From assembly GCA_910579505.1 (NCBI GenBank), contig CAJTTZ010000001.1:186001-250000 (forward strand): 64,000 nt of DNA, written 5' to 3'. The notes beneath the pieces are model-generated. The model had not been told where the DNA came from, did no database searches, and saw only the letters and a list, made by a program, of their open reading frames with translations. The stretch is from an uncultured Lachnospiraceae bacterium. GTDB lineage: Bacteria; Bacillota; Clostridia; Lachnospirales; Lachnospiraceae. Shown in pieces: positions 26,389 through 34,724 of this stretch (within the stretch, counting starts at the first letter, position 1; every line of letters begins with the position of its first letter). Both the position numbers and the translations under genes were made by a program.

Positions 26389-28113
26389 TTACAGTTTAAA
26401 TTTGCCTACTTCTGATTCAAGCTGTCCGGCAATATCCCTGTTGCCTTCCGCCTCGTCCTTGATGCTTCCCATGCTAACAGTCATTCCGGACGCCATTTCT
26501 GTGACGTCGACGATGCCCTTTGCGCTTTCCGCAGCAGCTATATTGACGGCATCCACGGCTTCCTTGATATTGTCAATATTGTTATTCAGGCGCATGCTTT
26601 CGTCCGCAAACGCATTCATTGTTTCACTGAGACGGCTCACATCATTCTTATAGTTAATGCTGTTGTCAAGCAGCCGTTCATATCCGGCCATGGCGGTTTC
26701 ATTCATAAAGTGGATCATCTGTTCCGATTCGTTTGCCAGTTCGTTTACTGCATGGATCACTTCTTTGCTGACCCGCTGGATACCTTCAGCCGCCCGGGCT
26801 GAGTTGTCTGCCAGGGATCCTATTTGGCTGGCTACGACGGCAAAGCCCTTTCCCGCCTCGCCGGCCCGTGCCGCTTCGATACTCGCATTGAGGGAAAGAA
26901 GACTTGTCTCGTCGGTAATGTTGAGAATTTCCGTCGTCAGTGTATCAATATGTTCCACCGCCTTGGAGCGCTCAATTCGATCACTCATACTTTTTGACAT
27001 TTCCGCAGCCCGCTTCGCCGCGTCAGTTCTGTCTCTTTTTGCCGATTCATAAATAGCCTGGACTTTTTCCGTGATCTTGGCTGCGGAGTCCCGTTCGGTG
27101 GACGCTTTGGTGGAAATGGCTCCTATACTGTCCATGATATGTAGGACGGATTCGTCTACCTGGGACAGGGAGGCGCTGGTTTCCTCCATGGCTGCGCTCA
27201 TTTCCTCCATAGTTGCGGAGATGTCGGAGATATTGTCTTTTGCGCTGACCAGACTTTTGGCAATAGCTGCTGTGGATGTTCCGAGCTCCGTGGAGTTGGC
27301 GGAGATATGTAACATGATTCCACGGATATATTCGAGCAGTGTATTGACATTCCCGGAGATTAGTTCCAGTTCGTCACCGGAAGCGATATCCAGCTTTTGC
27401 GTCAGGTCGCCCTCATTGTGCGCCAGATCATAGATTTTGCGGTTAACCTTATTCAGACTGCGCATAATGCGGTTCACGATCACATTTAAGATCAAAAGGG
27501 CCAGTATGAGGCAAAGGCCGGAAATCTGTATGATACTGTTTCGCGCGCCCTCAATTCGATCCAGGACATAAGATGCGTCATAATCACATCCGAGCACGGC
27601 GGTCACCTTGCCGGAGCTGTCTTTTATCGGAAGAAAAGCGGAGATCAGAATACCGTCCTCCGTTTTGTCTATGTAGTCCTGCACATATTCCTGTCCCGCA
27701 AATACACTTGAAAATTCTGCGTACTCACCGTCAAACGGATCCCCGGGACTTTGGTGCCCGGCGCTCTCGTCCGTGTCGATACCGTAGTAAAGCCGGGCAT
27801 TGTCGTCCGTATGCAGAGTGTATAAATATGCGATGCCGCAGAGACTTTGAATCTGCCGCAATGCCGCCAGGTTATCCTGATATTCCTGCGTATTTTCAAA
27901 TCCCGTTGCGACATGGGAAAGAGAATCACCGTCCACCACAAATCCCGCAATGGAAGCCGCCATCTGGGACTCCTCCACGCCTAGCTGGATCATGCCGGTC
28001 TTGATGCGGATGTAGGAATTTAATCCGATGACCCCACACATGACAATAATCAGAATAGTAGCCGGAATCAATATTTTCCATCGGATGCTGAGTTTTCTCA
28101 CTTTCGTTTTCAC
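26389..28113 (-). CDS. Methyl-accepting chemotaxis protein
   Basis: A 574-residue transmembrane chemoreceptor. Membrane helix 1 is at about 13-33, an external sensor region at about 35-190 (Cache-like, with YGIDTDE and DGILISAFLPIKDSSGKV), membrane helix 2 at about 195-215, then a HAMP region and a signalling coiled coil. The conserved hairpin tip is DETSLLSLNASIEAARAGEAGKG. The C-terminus lacks a recognisable CheR-docking pentapeptide. The start is GTG 28113, with AAGGAGGAT at ideal spacing. It has its own sigma-A promoter and terminator, so it is monocistronic. No che or flagellar genes are nearby. The ligand is unknown. Confidence 0.95.
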   Translation of the reverse strand: MKTKVRKLSIRWKILIPATILIIVMCGVIGLNSYIRIKTGMIQLGVEESQMAASIAGFVVDGDSLSHVATGFENTQEYQDNLAALRQIQSLCGIAYLYTLHTDDNARLYYGIDTDESAGHQSPGDPFDGEYAEFSSVFAGQEYVQDYIDKTEDGILISAFLPIKDSSGKVTAVLGCDYDASYVLDRIEGARNSIIQISGLCLILALLILNVIVNRIMRSLNKVNRKIYDLAHNEGDLTQKLDIASGDELELISGNVNTLLEYIRGIMLHISANSTELGTSTAAIAKSLVSAKDNISDISATMEEMSAAMEETSASLSQVDESVLHIMDSIGAISTKASTERDSAAKITEKVQAIYESAKRDRTDAAKRAAEMSKSMSDRIERSKAVEHIDTLTTEILNITDETSLLSLNASIEAARAGEAGKGFAVVASQIGSLADNSARAAEGIQRVSKEVIHAVNELANESEQMIHFMNETAMAGYERLLDNSINYKNDVSRLSETMNAFADESMRLNNNIDNIKEAVDAVNIAAAESAKGIVDVTEMASGMTVSMGSIKDEAEGNRDIAGQLESEVGKFKL

Positions 28114-28173
28114 AAAATGTCATCCTCCTTATCTTTATACAATAATATGTATAATTGTATACACTACATCCCT

Positions 28174-28202
28174 ATTATACTCTTTTATGATGGATAAATC
28201 AA
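28174..28202 (-). promoter_or_regulatory. Sigma-A promoter of the chemoreceptor gene
   Basis: On the minus strand: TTGATT (28197-28202), a 17-nt spacer and TATAAT (28174-28179). The leader then contains an A/T-rich inverted repeat (TATACAATTATACATAT region) before the ribosome site. Confidence 0.75.
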
Positions 28203-28309
28203 TGTTTTTCCAAACAACGTTTTTGCTTTGAAAGCATTTCCGCAGCTGTGTTATAGCAGGCGTCACGCTCTACATCCAGTGGCCCTGCCTGTTTCGATAC
28301 TATCAGGGG

Positions 28310-28337
28310 TTGACAAATCCCGTCGGTATAATAAAAT
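28310..28337 (+). promoter_or_regulatory. Sigma-A promoter of leuS
   Basis: TTGACA (28310-28315), a 16-nt spacer and TAAAAT (28332-28337). A TATAAT at 28327-28332 lies only 11 nt from the -35 and was not used. The leader is about 40 nt, too short for a T-box, unlike pheS. Confidence 0.7.
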
Positions 28338-28384
28338 AAGTAGAGTAAAAGCCGTATGGCGGCGGGAAAGGATTGGGCAGTAAC

Positions 28385-30913
28385 ATGGCAGAAGTGTACA
28401 ATCACAGAGAAGTGGAGACAAAATGGCAGAAGATCTGGGACGACGAGAGGGCTTTCCAGACGTCGGAGGATTACTCCAAACCGAAATATTACGCGCTGGT
28501 GGAGTTCCCTTACCCCTCGGGGCAGGGGCTTCATGTAGGACATCCGCGTCCTTACACGGCGCTTGACATTGTGGCTAGAAAGAGAAGGATGCAGGGCTAC
28601 AACGTGCTCTATCCCATGGGGTGGGACGCGTTCGGGCTGCCCACGGAGAACTATGCGATCAAGAACCATATCCATCCGAAGATCGTGACGCAGAACAATG
28701 TGGCGCGTTTTAAGAGCCAGCTGCATTCCCTGGGCTACTCCTTTGACTGGGAGAGGGAGGTCAACACCACGGATCCCAACTATTATAAATGGACACAGTG
28801 GATTTTCCTGAAACTGTTTAAGGCGGGGCTTGCATACAAGTCCGAGATGCCGATCAACTGGTGTACCTCCTGTAAAGTCGGGCTTGCCAACGAGGAAGTG
28901 GTGAACGGCGTCTGCGAGCGATGCGGCGCGGAGGTGGTCCGCAAGGTAAAGAGCCAGTGGATGCTAAAGATCACGGAGTACGCGGACAAGCTGATCGAAG
29001 GTCTTGACACGGTGGACTATGTGGAGCGCGTCAAGGTTTCCCAGAAGAACTGGATCGGTAAATCCATGGGAGCGGAAGTGGACTTTTCCATCAAGGACAA
29101 AGAGGATAAGCTGCGCGTCTACACGACCCGCTGCGATACGCTGTTTGGCGCGACCTACATGGTGGTGTCGCCGGAGCATCCGATCATTGATAAATATAAG
29201 GACGAGCTGAAAAACTGGGACGATATATGCGCTTACAGAGAGCAGGCGGCGAGAAAGTCAGACTTTGAGCGGGCGGAGCTTGCGAAGGAGAAGACCGGCG
29301 TGCGCATCGACGGCATGTCCGCGGTGAACCCGGTGAACGGCAAGGAGATCCCGATCTATATTTCCGACTATGTGCTGATGAGTTATGGTACAGGCGCGAT
29401 CATGGCGGTGCCGGCACACGATGAGAGAGACTGGGAGTTCGCGAAGAAATTCGGCCTGCCGATTGTCGAGGTGGTTGCGGGCGGAAAGGACGTGCAGGAG
29501 GAAGTGTACACGGACGTGGCGGAAGGCACGCTTGTGAACTCGGATTTCCTGAACGGACTCTCCGTGGCGGACGCCAAGGAGAAAATGATCGCTTTTCTGG
29601 AGGAGAAGGGCGTTGGCTGTGCCAAGACAAACTTTAAGCTGCGCGACTGGGTATTTTCCAGACAGCGTTACTGGGGCGAGCCGATTCCGATTGTAGAATG
29701 TGAGAAGTGCGGTTTTGTGCCGCTTGACGAGAGCGAGCTGCCTCTGGAGCTTCCTGAGGTGGAGAGCTATATGCCGACAGATACGGGGGAGTCGCCGCTG
29801 GCGGCTATGACTGATTGGGTCAATACCACCTGTCCGTGCTGCGGCGGGCCGGCGAAGCGGGAGACGGACACCATGCCCCAGTGGGCGGGATCGTCGTGGT
29901 ACTTCCTGCGCTATACAGACCCGAAAAATGAGAACGCATTGGCTGGCAAGGAGGCGCTTGATTACTGGATGCCTGTGGACTGGTACAACGGCGGTATGGA
30001 GCATACCACGCTGCATCTGTTATATTCCCGGTTCTGGCACAAGTTCCTCTATGACCAGAAGGTGGTGCCCTGCCCGGAACCTTACGCGAAGCGGACGTCC
30101 CACGGCATGATTCTTGGTTTGAATCCCCACTGTTTCTCGAATCTTCCTGCGGCGGAGCAGGAGGCGCTCCTTAAGGAGCACGGCAGTGAGAAGGCGGCAA
30201 GGCAGGCCCTCAAGGAAAAATACGGAGAGATGGCGGAGCACCCGGTGGTGAAGATGTCCAAGTCTCTCGGCAATGTGGTGAATCCCGACGATATCGTGAC
30301 AGACTACGGCGCGGACACCCTGCGGACATACGAGATGTTCATCGGTGCGTTCGAGCTGAGCGCGGGCTGGAGCGAGGACGGCGTGAAGGGGTGCCGCAGA
30401 TTCTTAGAGAGAGTGTGGAAACTGCAGGATATCCTGACAGACGACATGGATTACTCCAAGGATATGGAGATCAAGATGCACCAGACCATCAAGAAGGTCA
30501 GCAGCGATTTTGAAAATCTCAAATATAATACGGCGATTGCGGCAATGATGACTCTTGTAAATGAATTTTATAAGAAGAACGCGGTGACAAAAGGTGAGTT
30601 CAAGACGCTTCTTGCCCTGCTGAATCCTGTGGCGCCTCATATCACCGAGGAATTGTGGCAGACGGTAGGTTTCGACGGCAGGGTTTACCAGACAGCATGG
30701 CCTTCCTATGAGGAAGCTAAGACCGTGGAGTCCACCGTGGAGATCATGGTACAGATCAACGGCAAGAACCGGGGAACTTTAAACATCGGCAAGGACTACC
30801 CGAAAGAGGATGTGATCGCGAAAGCGAAAGAGGCAGTCGCGGATAAACTGACGGGAACGATTGTGAAAGAAATTTATGTGCCCGGCAGACTGGTGAATAT
30901 CGTGCAGAAGTAA
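28385..30913 (+). CDS. leuS: Leucyl-tRNA synthetase
   Basis: Class I aminoacyl-tRNA synthetase that charges tRNA-Leu, 842 residues, normal for bacteria. The HIGH-type signature HVGH is at 50-53 (GLHVGHPRPYT) and the KMSKS motif reads VKMSKSLGN. Two Cys clusters are visible (CTSCKVGLANEEVVNGVCER and CEKCG...CPCC), and the CP1 editing domain contains GAIMAVPAHDERD with the conserved Asp. ATG 28385 was chosen, with AAAGGATTGGG upstream; an in-frame TTG at 28373 is too close to it. The promoter is immediately upstream, with no T-box. Confidence 0.98.
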   Translation: MAEVYNHREVETKWQKIWDDERAFQTSEDYSKPKYYALVEFPYPSGQGLHVGHPRPYTALDIVARKRRMQGYNVLYPMGWDAFGLPTENYAIKNHIHPKIVTQNNVARFKSQLHSLGYSFDWEREVNTTDPNYYKWTQWIFLKLFKAGLAYKSEMPINWCTSCKVGLANEEVVNGVCERCGAEVVRKVKSQWMLKITEYADKLIEGLDTVDYVERVKVSQKNWIGKSMGAEVDFSIKDKEDKLRVYTTRCDTLFGATYMVVSPEHPIIDKYKDELKNWDDICAYREQAARKSDFERAELAKEKTGVRIDGMSAVNPVNGKEIPIYISDYVLMSYGTGAIMAVPAHDERDWEFAKKFGLPIVEVVAGGKDVQEEVYTDVAEGTLVNSDFLNGLSVADAKEKMIAFLEEKGVGCAKTNFKLRDWVFSRQRYWGEPIPIVECEKCGFVPLDESELPLELPEVESYMPTDTGESPLAAMTDWVNTTCPCCGGPAKRETDTMPQWAGSSWYFLRYTDPKNENALAGKEALDYWMPVDWYNGGMEHTTLHLLYSRFWHKFLYDQKVVPCPEPYAKRTSHGMILGLNPHCFSNLPAAEQEALLKEHGSEKAARQALKEKYGEMAEHPVVKMSKSLGNVVNPDDIVTDYGADTLRTYEMFIGAFELSAGWSEDGVKGCRRFLERVWKLQDILTDDMDYSKDMEIKMHQTIKKVSSDFENLKYNTAIAAMMTLVNEFYKKNAVTKGEFKTLLALLNPVAPHITEELWQTVGFDGRVYQTAWPSYEEAKTVESTVEIMVQINGKNRGTLNIGKDYPKEDVIAKAKEAVADKLTGTIVKEIYVPGRLVNIVQK

Positions 30914-30982
30914 GGAATACAGGGGCGGGTTAGAACTTCAGTCTGCGTTTTTTCATGAGATACATCACAATGGAGGGAAGCC

Positions 30983-31693
30983 ATGAGTGTGTTATCCATA
31001 ATGCTGACGGCGCTCACGGTTTCTTCCCATGTGATGACGGCGGCATGTAGCGGCGTCCCTGTGCAGAGCGAACTGGTGCAGTTGGCTGTCATGCTTCCGC
31101 AGGATGACATCTGCAATATGTATCTCGACAGGGGTAAGGTGGAAGATTACAACGGGGACGGTAAGCCGGAGGTTTATCTGACAGCAGGCAGCGGCTGGTA
31201 TTATCTGGTGTGCTACGAGATGGACGGGAAGATACGCACGGTGGAAGACCTGGAACCGTGGACGTGGACGAGTGATCTGTATCACACGGCGGATGGGCGT
31301 CTGGTGCTGTATACGTGGCCCCATACCACGGGGACAGACGGAAATTACAACTATAGGATTTATGAGTGGACAGAGGACGGGTATTGTCTGGAGGAGGATT
31401 TGTGGAGCGTGCCAGACGAATATGACTGGGACGGAACGGTTTTGAGCTGCAAGTATTTTTACGCAGGGACAGCGGCTGACCCGTTCCCGCACAGCGACAA
31501 GGAGGCGGAAGAGATACCGCTCACAAAGGAAGAATATGAACAGAGGATAAAAGACCTCGGGGAGATGACTTCTGTTTTTGAGGACGGGCTTGTATGGGGC
31601 TGGGAGTTCTGGCAGGAAAATGATTATGAAGACGAGTCTGTGGGGTATGGCATTTACAGGGATATTCAGAAAGAGGTAATGAACTGGCAGTGA
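30983..31693 (+). CDS. Secreted protein with one FG-GAP-like Asp-rich loop
   Basis: A 236-residue protein. The N-terminal 23 residues are hydrophobic and end near ACSG, so it may be an exported protein or a lipoprotein, although the lipobox (TAAC) is poor and no positive N-region is present. Residues about 50-75 contain DYNGDGKPEVYLTAGSG, an FG-GAP or EF-hand-like calcium loop that also occurs in the GLUG/LysM protein at 18850. GGAGG lies 6 nt before the ATG. No close family was recognised and no function is assigned. It lies between leuS and a PHP phosphatase gene. Confidence 0.7.
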   Translation: MSVLSIMLTALTVSSHVMTAACSGVPVQSELVQLAVMLPQDDICNMYLDRGKVEDYNGDGKPEVYLTAGSGWYYLVCYEMDGKIRTVEDLEPWTWTSDLYHTADGRLVLYTWPHTTGTDGNYNYRIYEWTEDGYCLEEDLWSVPDEYDWDGTVLSCKYFYAGTAADPFPHSDKEAEEIPLTKEEYEQRIKDLGEMTSVFEDGLVWGWEFWQENDYEDESVGYGIYRDIQKEVMNWQ

Positions 31694-31759
31694 CGGATGT
31701 GTGATACTATGCTGCGATGTAGGGCGGCGCGGTTCATTTCAGAATAGGCGGAGTTTACT

Positions 31760-32590
31760 ATGTTTGTTGATTATCATGTACATACAGATTACAGCGACGA
31801 TTCCGATTATCCCATGGAAGATGTGGTGAAAGATGCCATCCGGCTTGGAATGGACGAAATCTGTTTTACGGATCACGTGGACTATGGGGCGAAGGTGGAC
31901 TGGGACAGCGGAGAGAAGATCCCATACTGCGCAGGGCTTTTGATGGTAAATGTGGATTATCCGGCTTATGCAACGGAAATTAGGCGGCTGCGTGACCAGT
32001 ACGCAGATCAGATTACCGTTAAAATGGGCCTTGAGTTCGGGATGCAGAAACACACAGTTCCACAGTTTGAAGCTTTATACAAAAGATACCCTTTTGACTT
32101 TATTATTCTATCAGTTCACCAGATAGAGGACAAAGGCTTCTGGTCGCAGGAGTTCCAGCAGGGACGGACGCAGAAAGAATACAATGAGCGATATTATGAG
32201 GAGCTTTTGTATCTGGTAAAGCATTACCAGAATTACAGCGTGCTGGGGCATCTGGACTTGGTTTTGCGATACGATAAACTGGGCATTTATCCTTTCCGCT
32301 ATGTGAAACATTATGTGGAGGAAATTCTTGCGGAGGTTATCAGGAATGGAAAGGGAATTGAGATCAATACCTCGTCCCACCGCTATGGACTTTCGGATGC
32401 AACTCCTTCGCGGGAAATTCTCACGATGTATCACGAAATGGGAGGAAAAATCCTGACGCTCGGCAGTGACAGCCACGCGCCGGCCCATCTCGGAACATAT
32501 ATGGAGGAGTCGAAAAAGCTGCTAAAAGAGATTGGTTTTCAGCATTTTTGTACGTTTGAAAAAATGCAGCCGCATTTTCATGAACTATGA
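31760..32590 (+). CDS. hisK: PHP domain histidinol-phosphatase
   Basis: A 276-residue PHP-fold metallohydrolase of the HisK/HisJ type, which removes phosphate from histidinol-phosphate in histidine synthesis. Metal-binding motifs are in order: DYHVHTDYSDDS, TDHVDYG, GLEFGMQ, SVHQIED, LGHLDLVLRY, and near the C-terminus LGSDSHAPAHLG. The start is supported by GGCGGAG upstream. No other his genes are nearby. It is terminated by a hairpin at 32607. The family is sure; the histidinol-phosphate substrate is by homology only. Confidence 0.9.
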   Translation: MFVDYHVHTDYSDDSDYPMEDVVKDAIRLGMDEICFTDHVDYGAKVDWDSGEKIPYCAGLLMVNVDYPAYATEIRRLRDQYADQITVKMGLEFGMQKHTVPQFEALYKRYPFDFIILSVHQIEDKGFWSQEFQQGRTQKEYNERYYEELLYLVKHYQNYSVLGHLDLVLRYDKLGIYPFRYVKHYVEEILAEVIRNGKGIEINTSSHRYGLSDATPSREILTMYHEMGGKILTLGSDSHAPAHLGTYMEESKKLLKEIGFQHFCTFEKMQPHFHEL

Positions 32591-32606
32591 TTCAAACAAA
32601 AGAAAA

Positions 32607-32637
32607 AGCCGAAGTCATTGTAGGGATGGCTTCGGCT
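32607..32637. terminator. Bidirectional terminator after hisK and the 88-residue gene
   Basis: AGCCGAAG (32607-32614) pairs with CTTCGGCT (32630-32637). The minus-strand side gives a T-rich tail (CTTTTTCTTTTG); the plus-strand side has CTTTGTCTCTTTG. It separates two convergent genes. Confidence 0.8.
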
Positions 32638-32652
32638 CTTTGTCTCTTTGTT

Positions 32653-32919
32653 CTATTTTTTCCTCATCCGCATCATCTTATCTATGGTAGCGGCTTCTTC
32701 CGGGGAGGATTCTTTTTTGATGACGGCGACTATATTTTCGATCTCTTCATTGGAGAAAGTAATATGATCCGCCTGTCCTCTCTTTGCGACTGCCATCAGG
32801 AAAGGCAGCATCTGTTCCCTTTTCAGCGTGCGGCTCTCAAAGACGAGCGCCTGTAGAAATTCCAGCTTAGCCTTGTCGATTTCGGCAAGCGCCGGGTCGT
32901 TCATCCAGTCACTGTTCAT
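32653..32919 (-). CDS. Conserved small protein of unknown function (88 residues)
   Basis: A soluble, mostly helical 88-residue protein with many charged residues. The body reads LAEIDKAKLEFLQALVFESR, then THITFSNEEIENIVAVIKKE-like segments and a basic C-terminus (MRMRKK). I do not recognise a named family. GGAGG six nt before the ATG makes it a credible gene. It lies 17 nt after the 195-residue gene on the same strand, so the two are probably an operon. It ends at the terminator shared with hisK. Confidence 0.7.
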   Translation of the reverse strand: MNSDWMNDPALAEIDKAKLEFLQALVFESRTLKREQMLPFLMAVAKRGQADHITFSNEEIENIVAVIKKESSPEEAATIDKMMRMRKK

Positions 32920-32936
32920 ATAAAACCTCCAATGGT

Positions 32937-33524
32937 TTATTCATTGCCGTTCGAAAACGGCTGCTGTTGAAACATTTCGTACATTTCTTTCTGCTCCGGG
33001 GTGAGCATGTTTATCAGCATGGAAAGCATGGGGGAGCCGGAGGAAGAGGACTCATCACCAAAGTCCGTGGCTGTTTCGCGGCTGTTTTCTGCGTCCTCTG
33101 ACAGCCCGGTCCCGGAGAGCGGGTTTTCAAACAGGGAATCCATATTCATGTCGGGGAAGATTTCCTGCATGGCGCTCATGGTCTGGGTCATTTCCTGCAC
33201 GGTTTCCAGTGTCTGTAACATATTCTGTATCTGCTCTAACTGCCGGATCTCCTCCGGGGTGGAGTAGAGACACAGCTCTTTGCAGAGCTTTTTCAGATCG
33301 GGCTTTTCCGGCTGGGAAAGCCCGCATCCGCAAAGCGTGGCAGCGTGCTTTTTTGTGAGGTTTATGGTGTATTGTAATTCCATATATTTGATGTAGACCG
33401 CCAGATGTTTCTGCATGGAAGGCTCTATGTAGGGGAGAAGAACCTTGAGCTTCTGGATCTGGTTGGTGGTGTATAAGGCATCGAATGCCATAACATTTGA
33501 AGCATTTTCATTTTTTTCTGCCAT
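32937..33524 (-). CDS. Conserved protein of unknown function (195 residues)
   Basis: A 195-residue protein, no signal peptide or membrane helix. Residues 1-130 look helical (LQYTINLTKKHAATLCG; IRQLEQIQNMLQTLETVQEM). About 130-165 is Ser/Gly/Glu-rich and probably disordered. The C-terminus is Met/Glu-rich (LINMLTPEQKEMYEMFQQQP). It contains four cysteines, two in LCGCG. I do not recognise a named family. AAAGG upstream of the ATG and the tight spacing to the 88-residue gene support a two-gene operon. Confidence 0.7.
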   Translation of the reverse strand: MAEKNENASNVMAFDALYTTNQIQKLKVLLPYIEPSMQKHLAVYIKYMELQYTINLTKKHAATLCGCGLSQPEKPDLKKLCKELCLYSTPEEIRQLEQIQNMLQTLETVQEMTQTMSAMQEIFPDMNMDSLFENPLSGTGLSEDAENSRETATDFGDESSSSGSPMLSMLINMLTPEQKEMYEMFQQQPFSNGNE

Positions 33525-33570
33525 AAGCTATGCCTTTCTGACGCCTTTTTTCTCTATAGTATATGACACA

Positions 33571-33610
33571 TAAGAGAAAAATAGGCTCCGGCTCTGGCAG
33601 GAGCCTATTT
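33571..33610 (-). terminator. Intrinsic terminator downstream of the Cys-rich small gene
   Basis: AAATAGGCTCC (33579-33589) pairs with GGAGCCTATTT (33600-33610) around a 10-nt loop. On the minus strand the stem is followed by TTCTCTTATG, a moderately U-rich tail. Confidence 0.7.
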
Positions 33611-33638
33611 CCCGGATGTGCTTGAAAGATGTGGCGCC

Positions 33639-33666
33639 GACAGCCCGGCCCGCAGACCGGGCTGTC
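33639..33666. repeat. Strong GC-rich hairpin between terminator and Cys-rich gene
   Basis: GACAGCCCGG (33639-33648) and CCGGGCTGTC (33657-33666) pair perfectly over 10 bp with an 8-nt loop. No T-tract follows on either strand. It sits 34 nt past the stop of the Cys-rich gene and may stabilise its mRNA 3' end. Confidence 0.5.
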
Positions 33667-33699
33667 ATGCGTAAGGATAGTTAATTACGCTGCCTGGTA

Positions 33700-33933
33700 C
33701 TAGTTATTGCAGCAGCAGGATAAGAGGATCAGAATCCAGATCCAAGAGCAGCAGTTGTTGTCATTGCCGCCGAAGAGACCGTTTCCGCCGAAAAAGCCGC
33801 CGCCACAGCCGCAGCCGTCGCCGTTACCGCCACAGCAGGATAACAGGATCAGAATCCAGATCCAGGAACCGCATCCGTTGTTAGTAGGTGCGGGGGTATT
33901 GCATCCGCAGTGTGTTGCTGTAAGATCACTCAT
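33700..33933 (-). CDS. Small Cys/Gly-rich protein with duplicated SWIWILILLSCC helix
   Basis: A 77-residue protein. Two copies of SWIWILILLSCC (about residues 22-33 and 62-73) are short hydrophobic helices, each flanked by Cys. Between them lies a Gly-rich segment (GGFFGGNGLFGGNDNN). Twelve cysteines are present. ATG 33933 was chosen because GGAGGG lies 7 nt upstream; the in-frame TTG 15 nt earlier overlaps that site. The build recalls the tiny YjcZ-type and other sporulation-associated small proteins, but no family is certain. The upstream sigma-K-like promoter fits mother-cell expression. The gene arose partly by a 120-nt internal duplication. Confidence 0.75.
   Translation of the reverse strand: MSDLTATHCGCNTPAPTNNGCGSWIWILILLSCCGGNGDGCGCGGGFFGGNGLFGGNDNNCCSWIWILILLSCCCNN
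33713..33864. repeat. Direct repeat within the Cys-rich gene
   Basis: Two copies of a 32-nt sequence (33713-33744 and 33833-33864), each containing GGATCAGAATCCAGATCC, are 120 nt apart, exactly 40 codons. They differ by one base (AAG versus AAC). They encode the two SWIWILILLSCC helices, so the protein repeat is a true DNA duplication and is probably recent. Confidence 0.9.
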
Positions 33934-33963
33934 GTTAGTGCCCTCCAAATGTTAGTTATGGTT

Positions 33964-33990
33964 TATCTTATGTGGGGGAAGTGAATTTGT
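33964..33990 (-). promoter_or_regulatory. Sigma-K/E-like sporulation promoter of the Cys-rich gene
   Basis: On the minus strand AC (33989-33990) is followed by a 16-nt spacer and CATAAGATA (33964-33972), matching the published sigma-K layout AC-N16-CATANNNTA. The predicted start is about 24 nt before the ATG. The motif is short, so chance occurrence is possible. Confidence 0.45.
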
Positions 33991-34129
33991 GCCTGTGAGA
34001 AAAAGATAATATTTCCTTCGACGAAACTTTTTGCAGGAGTAATTCGTATTTCTGTTGAAAGATATAAAGGAGAAAAACAGAACTTTTTAAACATTGTGAA
34101 GCAGAAAACGACGACAGGGGGAAACGAAA

Positions 34130-34621
34130 ATGCATGTGAACGGATTGGGAACGGCAAACTGTGAGACGGCAGGATATATGGCAGGGAAAACGGCAAAGCG
34201 CGCACTGCAGAGCCGTTTTTTAGAGGCGGCATCTGAGCAGATACCACATAAAGAAAGAGATTATGATGAGGAAGCCTTTGAAAGCGTGGGTGCCAACGCG
34301 CCTGAGGAAGTGAAGCGGGCCTGGATGGAGGCGGCGAAGGAAATCGGGGCAAATGGACTCGGAATCGGGAAAAACGGCATGATGACGCATATTTCCCAGA
34401 TGATGGTGGAGCGCGTCGAGAGAGGATGGAACGGCGGCAATCCGAATGATATTTTGGGAAACAGCGTGCAGTCCGCGCTCCGCGCTGCAAAACAGGCGCT
34501 CTATGACCTGGATCATCCGCTTGCGGCAGGACATACGAGGAGTATTGAGGTACAGCAATGCCGAGTGCAGGAAAGGAAGTTTTATCAGGCGTTTATCAGA
34601 AGACTGGAGGGAATGCGGTAA
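34130..34621 (+). CDS. Conserved protein of unknown function (163 residues)
   Basis: A soluble 163-residue protein with a conserved-looking centre: GLGIGKNGMMTHISQMMVER and, further on, DILGNSVQSALRAAKQALYD and LDHPLAAG. The C-terminus is basic and helical (ERKFYQAFIRRLEG). Proteins with this pattern are known to me only as unannotated Lachnospiraceae proteins. GGGGGAAACGAAA precedes the ATG. It is monocistronic as far as can be seen, and its 5' gap (33991-34129) holds nothing recognisable. Confidence 0.65.
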   Translation: MHVNGLGTANCETAGYMAGKTAKRALQSRFLEAASEQIPHKERDYDEEAFESVGANAPEEVKRAWMEAAKEIGANGLGIGKNGMMTHISQMMVERVERGWNGGNPNDILGNSVQSALRAAKQALYDLDHPLAAGHTRSIEVQQCRVQERKFYQAFIRRLEGMR

Positions 34622-34689
34622 GAAAATTTAAACAGTTTTTACTATGCCACTTAAAGAGAATGCAGTTTGCTGTCAGGATCAGGAAGGGC

Positions 34690-34718
34690 TTGAAACGTAT
34701 GTTCGCCTGTGGTAAGAT
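34690..34718 (+). promoter_or_regulatory. Sigma-A promoter placing transcription start at the NusG-II ATG
   Basis: TTGAAA (34690-34695), a 17-nt spacer and TAAGAT (34713-34718). A normal start 7 nt past the -10 falls at about 34725, the A of the ATG itself. No ribosome site precedes that ATG, so the transcript may be leaderless. Confidence 0.6.
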
Positions 34719-34724
34719 ATCAGT

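Noticed and set aside
28327..28332. TATAAT as the leuS -10
   Set aside because: It is only 11 nt from the TTGACA; TAAAAT at 28332-28337 gives a normal 16-nt spacer.
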